Source of the DNA: Chrysosporum bergii ANA360D
Lineage (GTDB): Bacteria; Cyanobacteriota; Cyanobacteriia; Cyanobacteriales; Nostocaceae
Assembly (NCBI RefSeq): GCF_029891735.1
Contig: NZ_JANQDH010000114.1
Location: forward strand, 1-50,382
DNA: 50,382 bases
Direction: 5' to 3'
The translations under genes were made by a program, and so were the position numbers. Of the stretch, positions 1 to 9,718 are shown piece after piece. Position 1 is the first letter of the stretch, and the number at the start of each line of letters is the position of its first letter. The notes under the pieces are model-generated. The model saw nothing but the letters and a program-made list of their open reading frames with translations, made no database searches and was not told the DNA's origin.

Positions 1-138
1 AAATTGGCTTTTTACTGGAGTTTAGTCTCGGCGCGACGCTTCCGCCGCACCGAGACTGATTGTGCCAGTTATGTTATTTATTGTAGTACAATAATACTAT
101 ATTCTAGCGATCGCCTGTGCCAGTTGCGTAAGTCCTGA
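1..138. mobile_element. Repeat/MITE-like element end interrupting the restriction gene
   Basis: Seen: a near-palindrome (AGTCTCGG at 24-31, CCGAGACT at 50-57, GC-rich loop), a 10-nt direct repeat TGTGCCAGTT at 61-70 and 116-125, and a HIP1 octamer at 107-114. The similarity of the neighbouring gene to its family stops at about 138, where the sequence reads TTGCGTAAGTCCTGA. From memory, ends of this type (reverse complement TCAGGACTTACGCAA) are common at termini of Nostocales insertion elements or MITEs; that is recollection, not a search. The other end lies outside the window, so the element's size and class are unknown. Confidence 0.45.
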
Positions 139-1262
139 ATATAATCAACAATATAACTAGGAGTGTAATAAACACCTCCGGCTTTTCTTACTTCTGGCTT
201 ATCCTCCACCACCACTTGACGACCGGCGGATAAAGTAATCACCTTCCCCAGAAACTGCTCATAAACTTGTCCTAAAATTTCCACAGGAATCACAGAAAAC
301 TCATAGGGACTTTCTGGGGGATACAGTTTTTTAATAATTGCTCTTAAAGGATAATCTTCTATAGTCAGATTGAGAGTAAAATCATCCGGTTCTTCCCGTC
401 CCTTCTCTGGTTGAAAATGAAATAAACCAGAATTGTAACGATAGTCAGCATTAATAAACAAACGTCCTAGTTCTTGGTAAATATTATTTAATCTTAATAA
501 ATTTAATAACTGTTCATAAATTTCAATTCCCCTATCTTCACAAATGCGTAAAAAAACAATTCTATTAATTGTGATTTGGACAGCAAAGTTCAAATCTCTT
601 TGATTAATTTGGGGGTTGCGCCAAGCAATATTAGCTGCTAAATTTTGTCTCCAAGTTTCAATTTCCTGCAAAAATGCTTGATCAACTGTAACACCCGCCT
701 TTACCTTGCTTTCAGCAAATTTTTCTAAAGAACCATTTAACACCGCCTCTTTAGAGAAAATTTGATAAATTTCTGCCCATCTTTCTACATATTCTGTATA
801 CTTAAAATATTTAACTATTCCTTGAGAAGCTGGATCATTTTTATGGGGCATGATGCGACAATCATAAACTGAAAACTCTTCAAAATCCGTTAAAATACTC
901 AGAGTTAATTTAGCAGACCATCCATAACGCCTTAGTTGAAACGCAGCACTAATATTTGTCCCTACATTTACAGCCGGTTTTTTAGCTTCAACAAAAAACT
1001 TTCTTACTCCCCCTATGCGAAAACTATAATCAGGGGCTTTTGCTTTTTTAGCATCACTAATTTTTAAAGTATCTTCATGAACTACATCTTGATAAATATC
1101 AGCAACCTGTTGTTGATTGCTAATATCCCATCCCAAAGCCGCAAAAAATGGATCAATAAACTGAATCCTAGTTTGTGTTTCGTTTATTCCACCTGCTTTA
1201 TATAAATCTATTTGCTGGTGAAAATGCTCAACTAATTTTATAATGGTATTCGGTGCATTCAT
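78..1262 (-). pseudogene. Truncated type IIG-like restriction-methylation protein, N-terminal part only
   Basis: The 394 residues match the N-terminal part of fused restriction-endonuclease/N6-adenine methyltransferases. A PD-(D/E)xK nuclease core is visible (P77-D78, then E92-A-K94), followed by a helical linker and the opening motif of the methylase domain (GGVYYTP, 362-368). Everything after about residue 375 is unrelated sequence read from the repeat element at 1-138, so the SAM-binding and catalytic (NPPY-type) motifs are missing. Full-length relatives are typically near or above 1000 residues. The nuclease half is intact in frame, but with no methylase it is presumably non-functional or silent. 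Start at ATG 1262. A continuation beyond the inserted element cannot be excluded because it would lie left of the window. Confidence 0.75.
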
Positions 1263-1351
1263 AATTGGTCTAAAGAATTTTGTAATTATATTAATAATAG
1301 CTTATCTAGCCTTCAACAATTCTGACTTAACACTAGTCATAACCAAAACCT

Positions 1352-2968
1352 CTAATTCATAGAAACTAACAACACAGTCCCTTGAAAATTAGGATTATAG
1401 CCAGAATTAATATGCTTAGTCGGTTGAGTTAACCTTAAAGTTAGGGATAATCTAGTTTGACCACTTGTATTACATACAGAACGGTGAATAAGACTATCAG
1501 TAAACATCACAAACTCACCAGGTTTTAAGACTACTTTTACCGCCTTTGCTGCCAATTCATCAGTAATTTCAAAAAAATTATTACCGCTAAAAGGATCTGT
1601 GACTTTCACAGCTAGTTCATCTGTAATATCATGATTGGGGATGAACTCAAAACCATTAAACTCATTTACTTCAGTCAAGGCAATATAAATATTAATTGTT
1701 TTACCTTCGCCGACAAGTAACTTAGGATAAGAGTCTTCATGCCAAAATGGAATTAATTGTTGGGCGGGATAGTTAGCCCATAATTCAGAACGCCATAATA
1801 CTATTTCTTCACCTAAATATTCTTGCAACTTGGCTAACAAATTTTCATCATGGCATAACTTCCACACTGCTGGTGAATCTATATGTCTTTCCATGTTAAA
1901 TTGCTGTTTTTTCAATTGAAATAGTAAGAGGAAAAATGAACCAAATTTTAACTTAAATACAAGACCTAAAAGACGTAAAAACAATAATCTATGGGGTGGT
2001 TTGGGTAATACATCCGCAAAAATAGTTTTAGTAATATCAGCGATTTCTTTACTATCTAACTTCAGGGCATATGGTCCAGTAATTTCGGTAAAATTATCAT
2101 AATTATCATAATTCTTAACAACATTTCCCTGGTGGTGCTGACACCCAGTCCAAATTAAACTTCTCTCCCAAAGTTGCTTAACTATTGTAATATCTGTAAC
2201 TATTTTTGGCAAGGTAATTTCTTGACATTCAGGATTAAAGAATTTTCCAGTTACCTGTTGTAGTTCCCTAGAAGTTGCACAAAATAAACTACTTTTTGCC
2301 CCCTGCTCTGGAGTAATGCCTAAACCTAAATATTTACTGACACGATGCCCAATGGTAATATTTGACTGGACAAATCCGGGATGAACTGCGTTAACAGTTA
2401 CATGGCGATGATGTAGCTGTTTTGCTAGTTCAGTTGTCAATAATAATAAACATAATTTAGAAACAGAGTAAAGCTGTAGAAAATTAAAGGGTGTTGTTTT
2501 CACTAACAAATCCCAAGGAATATGTTGGGGACTTAATGCTAAGTCAGAACTTACCATCACAATTCTACTAGGAGCGGAAACTTGGAGTTTTTCTAACAAT
2601 AGATATGTAAGTAAAAAATGTCCTAAATAGTTAGTTCCCCAAATTAATTCAAATCCCTCTTCCGTTGTACCTCTGTGATGAAAAATCCCGGCATTATTTA
2701 CTAAAATATGTAGAGGAAGTTGTCTGGCTGTAAATAAATCTACAAATTGACGAACTGATTTTAAAGAAGCTAAATTAAGGGGCAAAAACTCAACTTTGTT
2801 ATTTCCACTATTGTCACAAATATATTTCAGGGCTTGAGTGGCTTTAGTCATAGAACGACAGCCAATAAATACGTGATATCCCTTTTGAGCTAGACTCAAG
2901 GCAGTCATCAAACCAACACCAGAGTTACCACCAGTGACAATACATACTTTTTGTAGGTCGCTATTCAT
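1352..2968 (-). CDS. Fusion of short-chain dehydrogenase/reductase with PhyH-type dioxygenase
   Basis: Residues 1 to about 275 form a classical SDR of the retinol dehydrogenase/protochlorophyllide-reductase-like type: TGGNSGVG nucleotide-binding loop (12-19), NNAG (91-94), catalytic Tyr167-x3-Lys171. After a linker with a KNYDNYDN stretch (about 285-292), residues 360-525 look like a phytanoyl-CoA dioxygenase (Fe(II)/2-oxoglutarate) domain: HxD (H410, D412), distal His495 and Arg506. An internal repeat (ITDELAVKV at 448-456, ITDELAAKA at 468-476) lies in the dioxygenase part. Both active sites look complete. The expected chemistry is NAD(P)-dependent redox plus 2-oxoglutarate-dependent hydroxylation or halogenation-type chemistry of a lipid or natural product; the substrate is unknown. 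It stands alone. A frameshift joining two once-separate genes is an alternative, but the reading frame is continuous. Confidence 0.8.
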   Translation of the reverse strand: MNSDLQKVCIVTGGNSGVGLMTALSLAQKGYHVFIGCRSMTKATQALKYICDNSGNNKVEFLPLNLASLKSVRQFVDLFTARQLPLHILVNNAGIFHHRGTTEEGFELIWGTNYLGHFLLTYLLLEKLQVSAPSRIVMVSSDLALSPQHIPWDLLVKTTPFNFLQLYSVSKLCLLLLTTELAKQLHHRHVTVNAVHPGFVQSNITIGHRVSKYLGLGITPEQGAKSSLFCATSRELQQVTGKFFNPECQEITLPKIVTDITIVKQLWERSLIWTGCQHHQGNVVKNYDNYDNFTEITGPYALKLDSKEIADITKTIFADVLPKPPHRLLFLRLLGLVFKLKFGSFFLLLFQLKKQQFNMERHIDSPAVWKLCHDENLLAKLQEYLGEEIVLWRSELWANYPAQQLIPFWHEDSYPKLLVGEGKTINIYIALTEVNEFNGFEFIPNHDITDELAVKVTDPFSGNNFFEITDELAAKAVKVVLKPGEFVMFTDSLIHRSVCNTSGQTRLSLTLRLTQPTKHINSGYNPNFQGTVLLVSMN

Positions 2969-3164
2969 AAATTACAGTAGTTATTAGGTAATTCAACTAC
3001 TCCAGATACAGGGGGTTTGATGTCAGTAGGTAAGGTAGCGGGCAAGACTTGTATTGACTGAGGATAGCCATAGTATGCAAGCACTACAAAATATATGTTT
3101 GTAATTTGTTTACCTGCAATTTACCCTAGGAAATATTGATCATCAAGAATCATAGCCCCCCATG

Positions 3165-4421
3165 TTAAATATAATTGCTGATTTCATCTCGGACAATCTC
3201 TGCTATTTTCTGGGCTGCGAGAGTTTCTCCCCTGACACTGCGAAGCTGATTTCTCATCTTATCTAACTTTTCTGGATGAGCTAAAAAATCTAAAACCATT
3301 TCTCCTACTTCCACCGGCTGAAGTTTACCTACCAGTTCTGGTACTATCTCCTGTTTTGCCCAAATATTCGGCCATGCTAATAAACCTTTGCGACTCAATA
3401 CCAACCAGTTAATGATTTTAGCAAAGGTGGAACCCAGCCCCGGTAAATTTGCTAATAATCCTGGTAAACCATCCCAAGAACGCATAGCATCCAGTTGTTG
3501 TGTGGGTATCAAAACAATCATCGGCACGGCTAAAGCCCCAAGTTCAGCTGTGTTTGCCCCCACTGTGGTTAAGCAGATACTGCACTGGGATAATAATTCA
3601 TAAGCGGGATTTTCTCGGTACAGTTGCACAGACAAACCCTTCTCTGTTTCGAGGATAGGATTGTCTGATTCAATTAAAACACCAGGGGAATTACCAAAGA
3701 CCTTGACAAAGGGGTTGTTTTCAGGGTTAGCAAAACTGGCTAAACTTTGTAGGTCTAAGGTGGGCGCAACGGGAATGACAAATTTAGTTTGGGGTCTTTT
3801 CCTGTGGATGTATTCAGCGATCGCTAAGGTTAATGGTACACCCTGGGATAACTTTGCCGCTTTTGACCCAGGTAGTAAGCCAATTATTTCTGCGTTTGAG
3901 TCAGACTGGAAACTTAAAACCTGCTCAAATTTCTGCGCCTCCAGCATCAAGTCCCCCACAACCGTGAATTTGTGGGCATATTTTGGAGATACTTTTTCCG
4001 CCACCTTGGGCTGCATCACCGCAAAACGGTCAATCCAATTATGCCAGCGTGCTTCCCATTCGGCATAAACCACGGTGGGATAACCCAGTTTTTTACCAAT
4101 GATCACCGGAAAAATTTGATCACCACCCAAGAAAACCACTATACCCCTATGATGCCATTGCCAATTTTCAGCAGTTTTACCCCACAGCAAAAACCGCCAA
4201 AAATGCTCTGGTGCTTGTACTCTATCTACTTCCGGGTAGGAAATAGCGATCGCTGCTTCCCGACCACTAGCATTTGGACAGGGGGACAAAATCACAGAAA
4301 TCCTCACTGCACAGGGATTATCCCCTAGTTCTTGGCGCAAAGCCTTGACCACTGGACGCACCCAAGTTGTTACTTCACCAGGGCCGTTAGAGAGTATCAC
4401 TATATCAACTGGTTTAGTCAT
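3165..4421 (-). CDS. LpxB-like (lipid-A-disaccharide synthase-related) GT-B protein
   Basis: This 418-residue protein has the GT-B organisation of lipid-A-disaccharide synthase relatives. The N-terminus (VDIVILSNGPGEVTTWVRP) matches the glycine-rich start of LpxB, and the C-terminal half holds GLLPGSKAAKL and TVGANTAELGALAVPMIV, the nucleotide-sugar-binding part of this fold. Cyanobacteria carry this LpxB-related paralogue besides or instead of true LpxB; no lpxA, lpxC or lpxD lies nearby, so a role in lipid A is not supported here. It probably acts as a soluble or peripheral glycosyltransferase. Start at ATG 4421, just downstream of a GGTGATT heptamer repeat. Confidence 0.75.
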   Translation of the reverse strand: MTKPVDIVILSNGPGEVTTWVRPVVKALRQELGDNPCAVRISVILSPCPNASGREAAIAISYPEVDRVQAPEHFWRFLLWGKTAENWQWHHRGIVVFLGGDQIFPVIIGKKLGYPTVVYAEWEARWHNWIDRFAVMQPKVAEKVSPKYAHKFTVVGDLMLEAQKFEQVLSFQSDSNAEIIGLLPGSKAAKLSQGVPLTLAIAEYIHRKRPQTKFVIPVAPTLDLQSLASFANPENNPFVKVFGNSPGVLIESDNPILETEKGLSVQLYRENPAYELLSQCSICLTTVGANTAELGALAVPMIVLIPTQQLDAMRSWDGLPGLLANLPGLGSTFAKIINWLVLSRKGLLAWPNIWAKQEIVPELVGKLQPVEVGEMVLDFLAHPEKLDKMRNQLRSVRGETLAAQKIAEIVRDEISNYI

Positions 4422-4437
4422 TGGTGATTGGTGATTG
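4421..4437. repeat. Short tandem heptamer repeat (GGTGATT)
   Basis: TTGGTGATTGGTGATTG at 4421-4437 contains two consecutive GGTGATT units immediately before the start of the LpxB-like gene. Short tandem repeats of this size are characteristic of heterocystous cyanobacterial genomes. Confidence 0.6.
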
Positions 4438-4711
4438 CCGATAATACCATATTTTGTCCTTTAAAGTAGACAATCCCAGATTCTTACAATTTATTTACAT
4501 AAATGTGAGTAAACACTTTGTCATTTTGTCAAGTTTTATAAATAAATATTTATTTTTTTATATCGTTTTGTGTCATAAAGGCCGAAAAATGCTCTAGGGA
4601 TAGAGTTTTTCTGATAAGAAATTAATATTGCCGAAAAACAAGAAGTAACTCTGGCGGCAGATGTCGCTGAAAACTTCTATTAGAGAACACGCATCAAAGG
4701 AGCTTATCTGC

Positions 4712-7700
4712 ATGTTCACCCACGTCAAGTCCACCATTAGACATATTGCGCCTGAGAACTTAGGCGGACGTAATTTAATTAAGGTGGTCTATGTCGTGCT
4801 GGAGTCCCAGTATCAAAGTGCATTGTCGCAAGCTGTTAGCACGATTAACTCGAAAAATCCCAACCTAGCCATAGAAGTTAGCGGGTACTTGATCGAGGAA
4901 CTCCGAGACCCTGAGAACTATGAACAGTTCAAACGGGATATGGAAAATGCTAATATCTTTATCGCTTCACTTATTTTCATAGAAGACCTAGCACAGAAAG
5001 TAGTTACTGCCGTTGAACCACATCGGCATCACCTGGATGTTTCCGTTGTGTTCCCATCTATGCCAGAAGTAATGCGCCTCAACAAAATGGGTAGCTTTTC
5101 CTTGGCGCAGCTGGGACAATCAAAGAGTGCGATCGCTCAATTCATGCGGAAACGCAAAGAAAAATCCGGAGCAGGATTCCAAGACGGAATGCTCAAACTG
5201 CTGCGAACTCTGCCCCAAGTTTTAAAGTTCTTGCCCATAGAAAAGGCACAGGACGCAAGAAACTTCATGCTCAGTTTTCAATATTGGCTGGGAGGTTCAC
5301 CAGAAAACCTGGAAAACTTCTTGCTGATGCTAGCTGACAAATATGTATTAAAAGATGTAGACAAGCAAAATTTTGCATCTCCCACATATGAAGCGCCAGT
5401 TGTCTATCCCGACATGGGAATTTGGCATCCTTTGGCAACAACAATGTTTGAAGATGTCAAAGAATACCTGAATTGGTATACTGCCCGCAAGGATATTTCA
5501 AGCGATCTTAAAGATCCCTTAGCTCCTTGTGTAGGTTTGGTATTACAACGCACTCACCTAGTTACAGGTGATGATGCCCATTATGTGGCCATCGTCCAGG
5601 AATTGGAATCACTAGGAGCCAAAGTAGTACCTGTATTTGCCGGTGGATTGGATTTTTCCAAACCTGTAGATGCTTACTTCTATGAACCCACCACCAAGAC
5701 AGCGTTAGTAGATGCAGTTGTATCACTCACCGGTTTTGCTTTAGTGGGCGGACCTGCCAGACAAGACCACCCCAAAGCCATTGAAGCACTCAAACGCTTA
5801 AATCGCCCTTATATGGTAGCCTTGCCCTTGGTATTCCAAACTACCGAAGAATGGTTAGATAGCGACTTAGGCTTACATCCCATTCAAGTGGCTTTACAAA
5901 TTGCCATCCCTGAATTAGATGGAGCCATTGAGCCAATCATTTTATCAGGTAGAGATGGGGCTACAGGTAAAGCTCACGCTCTCCAAGATAGAGTAGAAGC
6001 AGTGGCGCAACGAGCATTAAAATGGGCTAACCTACGCCGCAAGCCCAAACTAGACAAAAAAGTTGCCATCACCGTTTTCAGCTTCCCCCCAGATAAGGGT
6101 AACGTCGGAACCGCAGCATATTTAGATGTATTCGGTTCCATATATGAAGTATTAAAAGGGCTGAAAAATAACGGCTACGATGTACAAGACATTCCCGAAA
6201 ACGCCAAAGCGTTGATGGAACAAGTCATTCACGATGCCCAAGCCCAGTATGCCAGCCCAGAACTGAACATCGCCTATAAGATGTCAGTACCAGAGTATGA
6301 AGCACTCACCCCCTACTCTCAACGCCTAGAAGAAAACTGGGGACCACCTCCAGGAAACCTGAACAGCGACGGGCAAAACCTACTGATTTACGGTAAGCAA
6401 TTTGGTAACGTCTTCATCGGCGTACAACCGACCTTTGGTTACGAAGGCGACCCCATGCGGTTATTGTTCTCCCGTTCTGCTAGTCCTCACCACGGCTTCG
6501 CCGCCTATTACACCTACCTAGAGCGCATCTGGGGCGCAGATGCGGTGCTGCACTTTGGTACTCATGGTTCCTTAGAATTCATGCCTGGTAAGCAGATGGG
6601 GATGTCTGGCGAGTGTTACCCAGATAACTTAATTGGCACAATTCCCAACCTGTATTACTACGCAGCCAATAACCCCAGTGAAGCCACCATTGCCAAGCGG
6701 CGCAGTTATGCTGAAACAATTTCTTACCTGACACCACCAGCAGAAAACGCTGGTCTCTATAAAGGTTTAAAAGAACTCAGCGAGTTAATTGGTTCTTACC
6801 AAACCTTAAAAGATACTGGGCGGGGTATTCCCATTGTCAACACCATCATGGATAAATGCCGCATTGTCAACTTAGATAAAGACATTAATCTACCAGAAAC
6901 CGATGCTAAAGATATGACTGCCGATGAGCGAGATCATATTGTTGGCAGCGTGTACCGGAAATTAATGGAAATTGAGTCTAGGTTGTTACCTTGTGGCTTA
7001 CACATCATTGGTAAACCACCCACCGCCGAAGAAGCAGTGGCTACCCTAGTCAACATCGCCAGTCTAGACCGTCAAGAAGAAGAAATTCTCAGCTTACCCC
7101 GCATCATTGCCAACAGCATGGGGCGTAACATTGACGAAATTTACCAAAACAGCGACCTAGGGGTTTTAGAAGATGTGCAACTACTACAAGACATCACTTT
7201 AGCTACCCGGGGCGCTGTGGGCGCACTGGTGAAAGCACAAACCGACGCGGAAGGGCGAGTTTCCCTAGTTTCCCGGTTGAACTTCTTTAACATGGGTAAA
7301 AAGCAACCTTGGGTAGAAGCATTACACCAAGCTGGTTATACCCAAGTGGATGGTGCCGCTTTAAAACCACTATTTGAGTATTTGGAATTTTGCCTGCAAC
7401 AAGTTTGTGCAGATAACGAACTCGGCGCATTACTCCAAGGCTTAGAAGGTGAGTACATTCTACCTGGTCCTGGCGGCGACCCCATCCGTAACCCAGATGT
7501 GTTGCCCACAGGTAAGAATATCCACGCACTTGATCCTCAAGCCATTCCCACCACCGCAGCAGTCCAATCAGCTAAAATCGTTGTAGATCGGCTATTGGCA
7601 CGTAACAAAGCAGAAAATGACGGTAAGTGGCCAGAAACCATTGCTTGTGTTCTGTGGGGAACCGATAATATTAAAACTTACGGTGAGTCCCTAGCACAAA

Positions 7701-8698
7701 TCATGTGGATGATTGGTGTACGTCCGGTTCCTGATGCTTTAGGACGGGTGAACAAATTAGAGTTAATACCTTTAGAAGAGTTGGGACGACCCAGAATAGA
7801 TGTAGTTATCAACTGTTCCGGGGTTTTCCGTGACTTGTTCATTAACCAAATGAACCTGCTAGACCAAGGCGTGAAAATGGCTGCTGAGGCTGAAGAACCA
7901 TTAGAAATGAACTTTGTTCGCAAACACGCTTTACAACAAGCTGAGGACATGGGAATTAACCTCAGACAAGCAGCTACCCGCGTTTTCTCTAATGCTTCTG
8001 GTTCTTACTCGTCAAATATCAACTTGGCGGTAGAAAACAGCACTTGGGATAGTGAAGCCGAGTTGCAGGAAATGTACTTGAGACGGAAATCATTTTCTTT
8101 CAACTCCGATAACCCCGGCGTTATGGATGAATCACGGCAGATTTTTGAAACTACTTTAAAAACTGCTGATGCAACTTTCCAAAATCTCGATTCTTCAGAA
8201 ATTAGCTTAACGGACGTTTCCCACTACTTTGACTCAGATCCCACTAAGTTGGTTGCAACCCTGCGCAGTGATGGGAAAAAGCCAGCATCTTACATTGCAG
8301 ACACTACCACAGCTAATGCACAGGTGCGGACATTATCGGAAACTGTGCGTTTAGATGCCCGTACCAAGTTGTTAAACCCCAAATGGTATGAGGGGATGTT
8401 ATCTCACGGTTACGAAGGTGTGCGGGAACTTTCCAAGCGGTTGGTTAATACCACTGGTTGGAGCGCCACAGCCGGTGCTGTAGATAACTGGATTTATGAA
8501 GATACCAACGAAACCTTCATCAAAGATGAAGCCATGCAGAAACGGTTAATGAATCTCAACCCCCATTCTTTCCGCAAGATTGTCTCAACTTTGTTGGAAG
8601 TCAATGGTCGCGGTTATTGGGAAACTAGCGAGGAGAATTTAGACCGCCTCCGCGAGTTGTACCAAGAAGTCGAAGACCGCATCGAAGGAATTGAGTAA
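4712..8698 (+). CDS. chlH: Magnesium chelatase subunit H
   Basis: This is the large catalytic, porphyrin-binding subunit of magnesium chelatase, which with ChlI and ChlD inserts Mg2+ into protoporphyrin IX at the first committed step of chlorophyll synthesis. From ATG 4712 the product is 1328 residues, the usual cyanobacterial length, and begins [10 protein letters not shown] as ChlH does. The conserved central region ([20 protein letters not shown]) and the C-terminal cobaltochelatase-like segments are present. An upstream in-frame ATG at 4661 would add 17 residues, but an AAAGGAG ribosome site at 4697-4703 sits correctly for 4712, which I prefer. chlI and chlD are not in the window. A perfect terminator follows, so it is probably monocistronic. 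Confidence 0.97.
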   Translation: MFTHVKSTIRHIAPENLGGRNLIKVVYVVLESQYQSALSQAVSTINSKNPNLAIEVSGYLIEELRDPENYEQFKRDMENANIFIASLIFIEDLAQKVVTAVEPHRHHLDVSVVFPSMPEVMRLNKMGSFSLAQLGQSKSAIAQFMRKRKEKSGAGFQDGMLKLLRTLPQVLKFLPIEKAQDARNFMLSFQYWLGGSPENLENFLLMLADKYVLKDVDKQNFASPTYEAPVVYPDMGIWHPLATTMFEDVKEYLNWYTARKDISSDLKDPLAPCVGLVLQRTHLVTGDDAHYVAIVQELESLGAKVVPVFAGGLDFSKPVDAYFYEPTTKTALVDAVVSLTGFALVGGPARQDHPKAIEALKRLNRPYMVALPLVFQTTEEWLDSDLGLHPIQVALQIAIPELDGAIEPIILSGRDGATGKAHALQDRVEAVAQRALKWANLRRKPKLDKKVAITVFSFPPDKGNVGTAAYLDVFGSIYEVLKGLKNNGYDVQDIPENAKALMEQVIHDAQAQYASPELNIAYKMSVPEYEALTPYSQRLEENWGPPPGNLNSDGQNLLIYGKQFGNVFIGVQPTFGYEGDPMRLLFSRSASPHHGFAAYYTYLERIWGADAVLHFGTHGSLEFMPGKQMGMSGECYPDNLIGTIPNLYYYAANNPSEATIAKRRSYAETISYLTPPAENAGLYKGLKELSELIGSYQTLKDTGRGIPIVNTIMDKCRIVNLDKDINLPETDAKDMTADERDHIVGSVYRKLMEIESRLLPCGLHIIGKPPTAEEAVATLVNIASLDRQEEEILSLPRIIANSMGRNIDEIYQNSDLGVLEDVQLLQDITLATRGAVGALVKAQTDAEGRVSLVSRLNFFNMGKKQPWVEALHQAGYTQVDGAALKPLFEYLEFCLQQVCADNELGALLQGLEGEYILPGPGGDPIRNPDVLPTGKNIHALDPQAIPTTAAVQSAKIVVDRLLARNKAENDGKWPETIACVLWGTDNIKTYGESLAQIMWMIGVRPVPDALGRVNKLELIPLEELGRPRIDVVINCSGVFRDLFINQMNLLDQGVKMAAEAEEPLEMNFVRKHALQQAEDMGINLRQAATRVFSNASGSYSSNINLAVENSTWDSEAELQEMYLRRKSFSFNSDNPGVMDESRQIFETTLKTADATFQNLDSSEISLTDVSHYFDSDPTKLVATLRSDGKKPASYIADTTTANAQVRTLSETVRLDARTKLLNPKWYEGMLSHGYEGVRELSKRLVNTTGWSATAGAVDNWIYEDTNETFIKDEAMQKRLMNLNPHSFRKIVSTLLEVNGRGYWETSEENLDRLRELYQEVEDRIEGIE

Positions 8699-8731
8699 AC
8701 ATTCTCAGTTTGTATAAAGTATATTAAATTT

Positions 8732-8764
8732 ACGGACACAGGTATATTTCTGTGTCCGTTTTTT
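8732..8764 (+). terminator. Rho-independent terminator of chlH
   Basis: A perfect 10-bp stem (ACGGACACAG at 8732-8741, CTGTGTCCGT at 8750-8759) with an 8-nt loop is followed by a run of T to 8764, 34 nt after the chlH stop. Confidence 0.9.
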
Positions 8765-8786
8765 CGGTCATAAAAATCTTGGACTG

Positions 8787-8803
8787 ATATCATAGTATGA
8801 TAT
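8787..8803. promoter_or_regulatory. Perfect palindrome, candidate operator of the hicAB-type operon
   Basis: ATATCATA-G-TATGATAT is a perfect 8-1-8 inverted repeat located 55 nt before the first start codon of the downstream small operon. HicB antitoxins are DNA-binding autorepressors, so an operator here is expected; assignment to this site is inference. Confidence 0.5.
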
Positions 8804-8857
8804 ACTTAAAACTAAGTCGTAACCAAATACAAGCTAAAGAAAGGAGTTAACAAAACA

Positions 8858-9031
8858 ATGAAACATTCTGTCAAACTAGGTTTAACGCTTTTAAATGGTC
8901 TCAATACTGGTGCTGTCAGTAGCTTCATTGCCAGTTTACTCCTTGCTGTCACTTGCTTGGGTTATGAATCTGTAATAACATATTTAGGAAGTAATGAATG
9001 GCTATTAATAATAAACAAAGAGAAACTTTAG
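8858..9031 (+). CDS. Small single-membrane-segment ORF overlapping hicA
   Basis: A 57-codon ORF begins at ATG 8858 behind a GGAG ribosome site (8843-8846). The product starts MKHSVKLGLTLLNG and has one hydrophobic segment (about residues 20-35), then ends in a charged tail (NKEKL). Its last 34 nt overlap the start of the HicA-like gene in another frame, so translational coupling to hicA is possible. I do not recognise a family. It could be a real small membrane peptide of the toxin-antitoxin operon, or the remains of a longer gene cut by arrival of hicAB. The ribosome site is the main argument for it being translated. Confidence 0.4.
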   Translation: MKHSVKLGLTLLNGLNTGAVSSFIASLLLAVTCLGYESVITYLGSNEWLLIINKEKL

Positions 9032-9258
9032 AATTAATTTTTAAAAATCCTGTCCGAGCAAATATTATTTGGCAAGATATTGAAAGTCTATTTATAGCTT
9101 TGGGTGCTGATATTAGTCAAGGAAGTGGTTCAAGAGTTAGAGTTAAATTAAATCAGGTAAGGGGTTTTTTTCATGAACCACATCCTGAAAAAGAAACCGA
9201 TAAAGGATCCGTGAAAGCAGTGAGAGAATTTTTGATAAAAGCAGGAATTGAACCATAA
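8998..9258 (+). CDS. hicA: HicA-family toxin
   Basis: This 86-residue protein matches the HicA subgroup recognised by IIWQDIESLFIALGADI, then QGSGSRVRVKLN, FHEPHPEKETDKGSVKAVREFL and a C-terminal GIEP. HicA toxins are small dsRBD-like mRNA-cleaving enzymes, neutralised by HicB. The usual catalytic His in the GSHH-type motif is not there: the position reads GSGSR. Histidines remain in FHEPHP, as in other members of this subgroup. Start ATG 8998 is supported by AGGAAG at 8986-8991. The HicB gene follows after about 100 nt. Toxicity is an inference. Confidence 0.75.
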   Translation: MAINNKQRETLELIFKNPVRANIIWQDIESLFIALGADISQGSGSRVRVKLNQVRGFFHEPHPEKETDKGSVKAVREFLIKAGIEP

Positions 9259-9356
9259 ATAGTTTAGTTAATTTATAATTAGCCCATATTGAAAATTTGC
9301 GGTAATTCCAAAAATTGCCGCAACCACAACAAAATCAAATTAAGGTTATTACAATT

Positions 9357-9683
9357 ATGTTGACTTACAAAGGGTATACAGCATCAGTTGAAGTAGATGT
9401 AGAAGCAGGAATACTTTTTGGCAGAGTTCTTGATATTAATGATGTGATTACTTTTAAAGCTAAAACCGTAGAAGAAGCACGTCAAGAATTTCAGAATTCT
9501 ATTGATGGGTATTTAGCTTTTTGTGAAGAATTAGGAGAAGAACCGGATAAGCCTTTTTCTGGAAAATTGCCATTTCGCACCACTCCAGAACATCATCGTA
9601 AAATTTTTATTGCTGCTAAAAAAGCAGGAAAAAGTATCAATGCTTGGATGGATGAAATTTTAATCAATGCTGCTGAACAATGA
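9357..9683 (+). CDS. hicB: HicB-family antitoxin
   Basis: The 108-residue product has the HicB layout: an N-terminal RNase-H-like partial fold (YKGYTASVEVDVEAGILFGRVLDINDVITF, then VEEARQEFQNSIDGYLAFCEELGEEP) and a C-terminal ribbon-helix-helix-like HicB domain (HRKIFIAAKKAGKSINAWMDEIL). HicB blocks HicA and represses the operon. An in-frame TTG at 9315 would add 14 residues; ATG 9357 gives the family-typical N-terminus and is chosen. It lies 98 nt downstream of hicA, somewhat far for a TA pair but on the same strand with no other gene between. Confidence 0.85.
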   Translation: MLTYKGYTASVEVDVEAGILFGRVLDINDVITFKAKTVEEARQEFQNSIDGYLAFCEELGEEPDKPFSGKLPFRTTPEHHRKIFIAAKKAGKSINAWMDEILINAAEQ

Positions 9684-9718
9684 GTCAATTCCACCCCATC
9701 TGTGGTTAGTTATTAAAC

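Noticed and set aside
3388-4328. Plus-strand ORFs opposite the LpxB-like gene
   Set aside because: They lie fully antisense to a conserved gene, have no family features, and mirror its codon structure.
4540-4555. Perfect palindrome AAATAAATATTTATTT upstream of chlH
   Set aside because: It is pure A/T in an A/T-rich leader, where such palindromes arise easily; no regulator can be assigned.
4661-4711. Upstream in-frame start for chlH
   Set aside because: The 17 extra residues are not ChlH-like and a good ribosome site serves ATG 4712.
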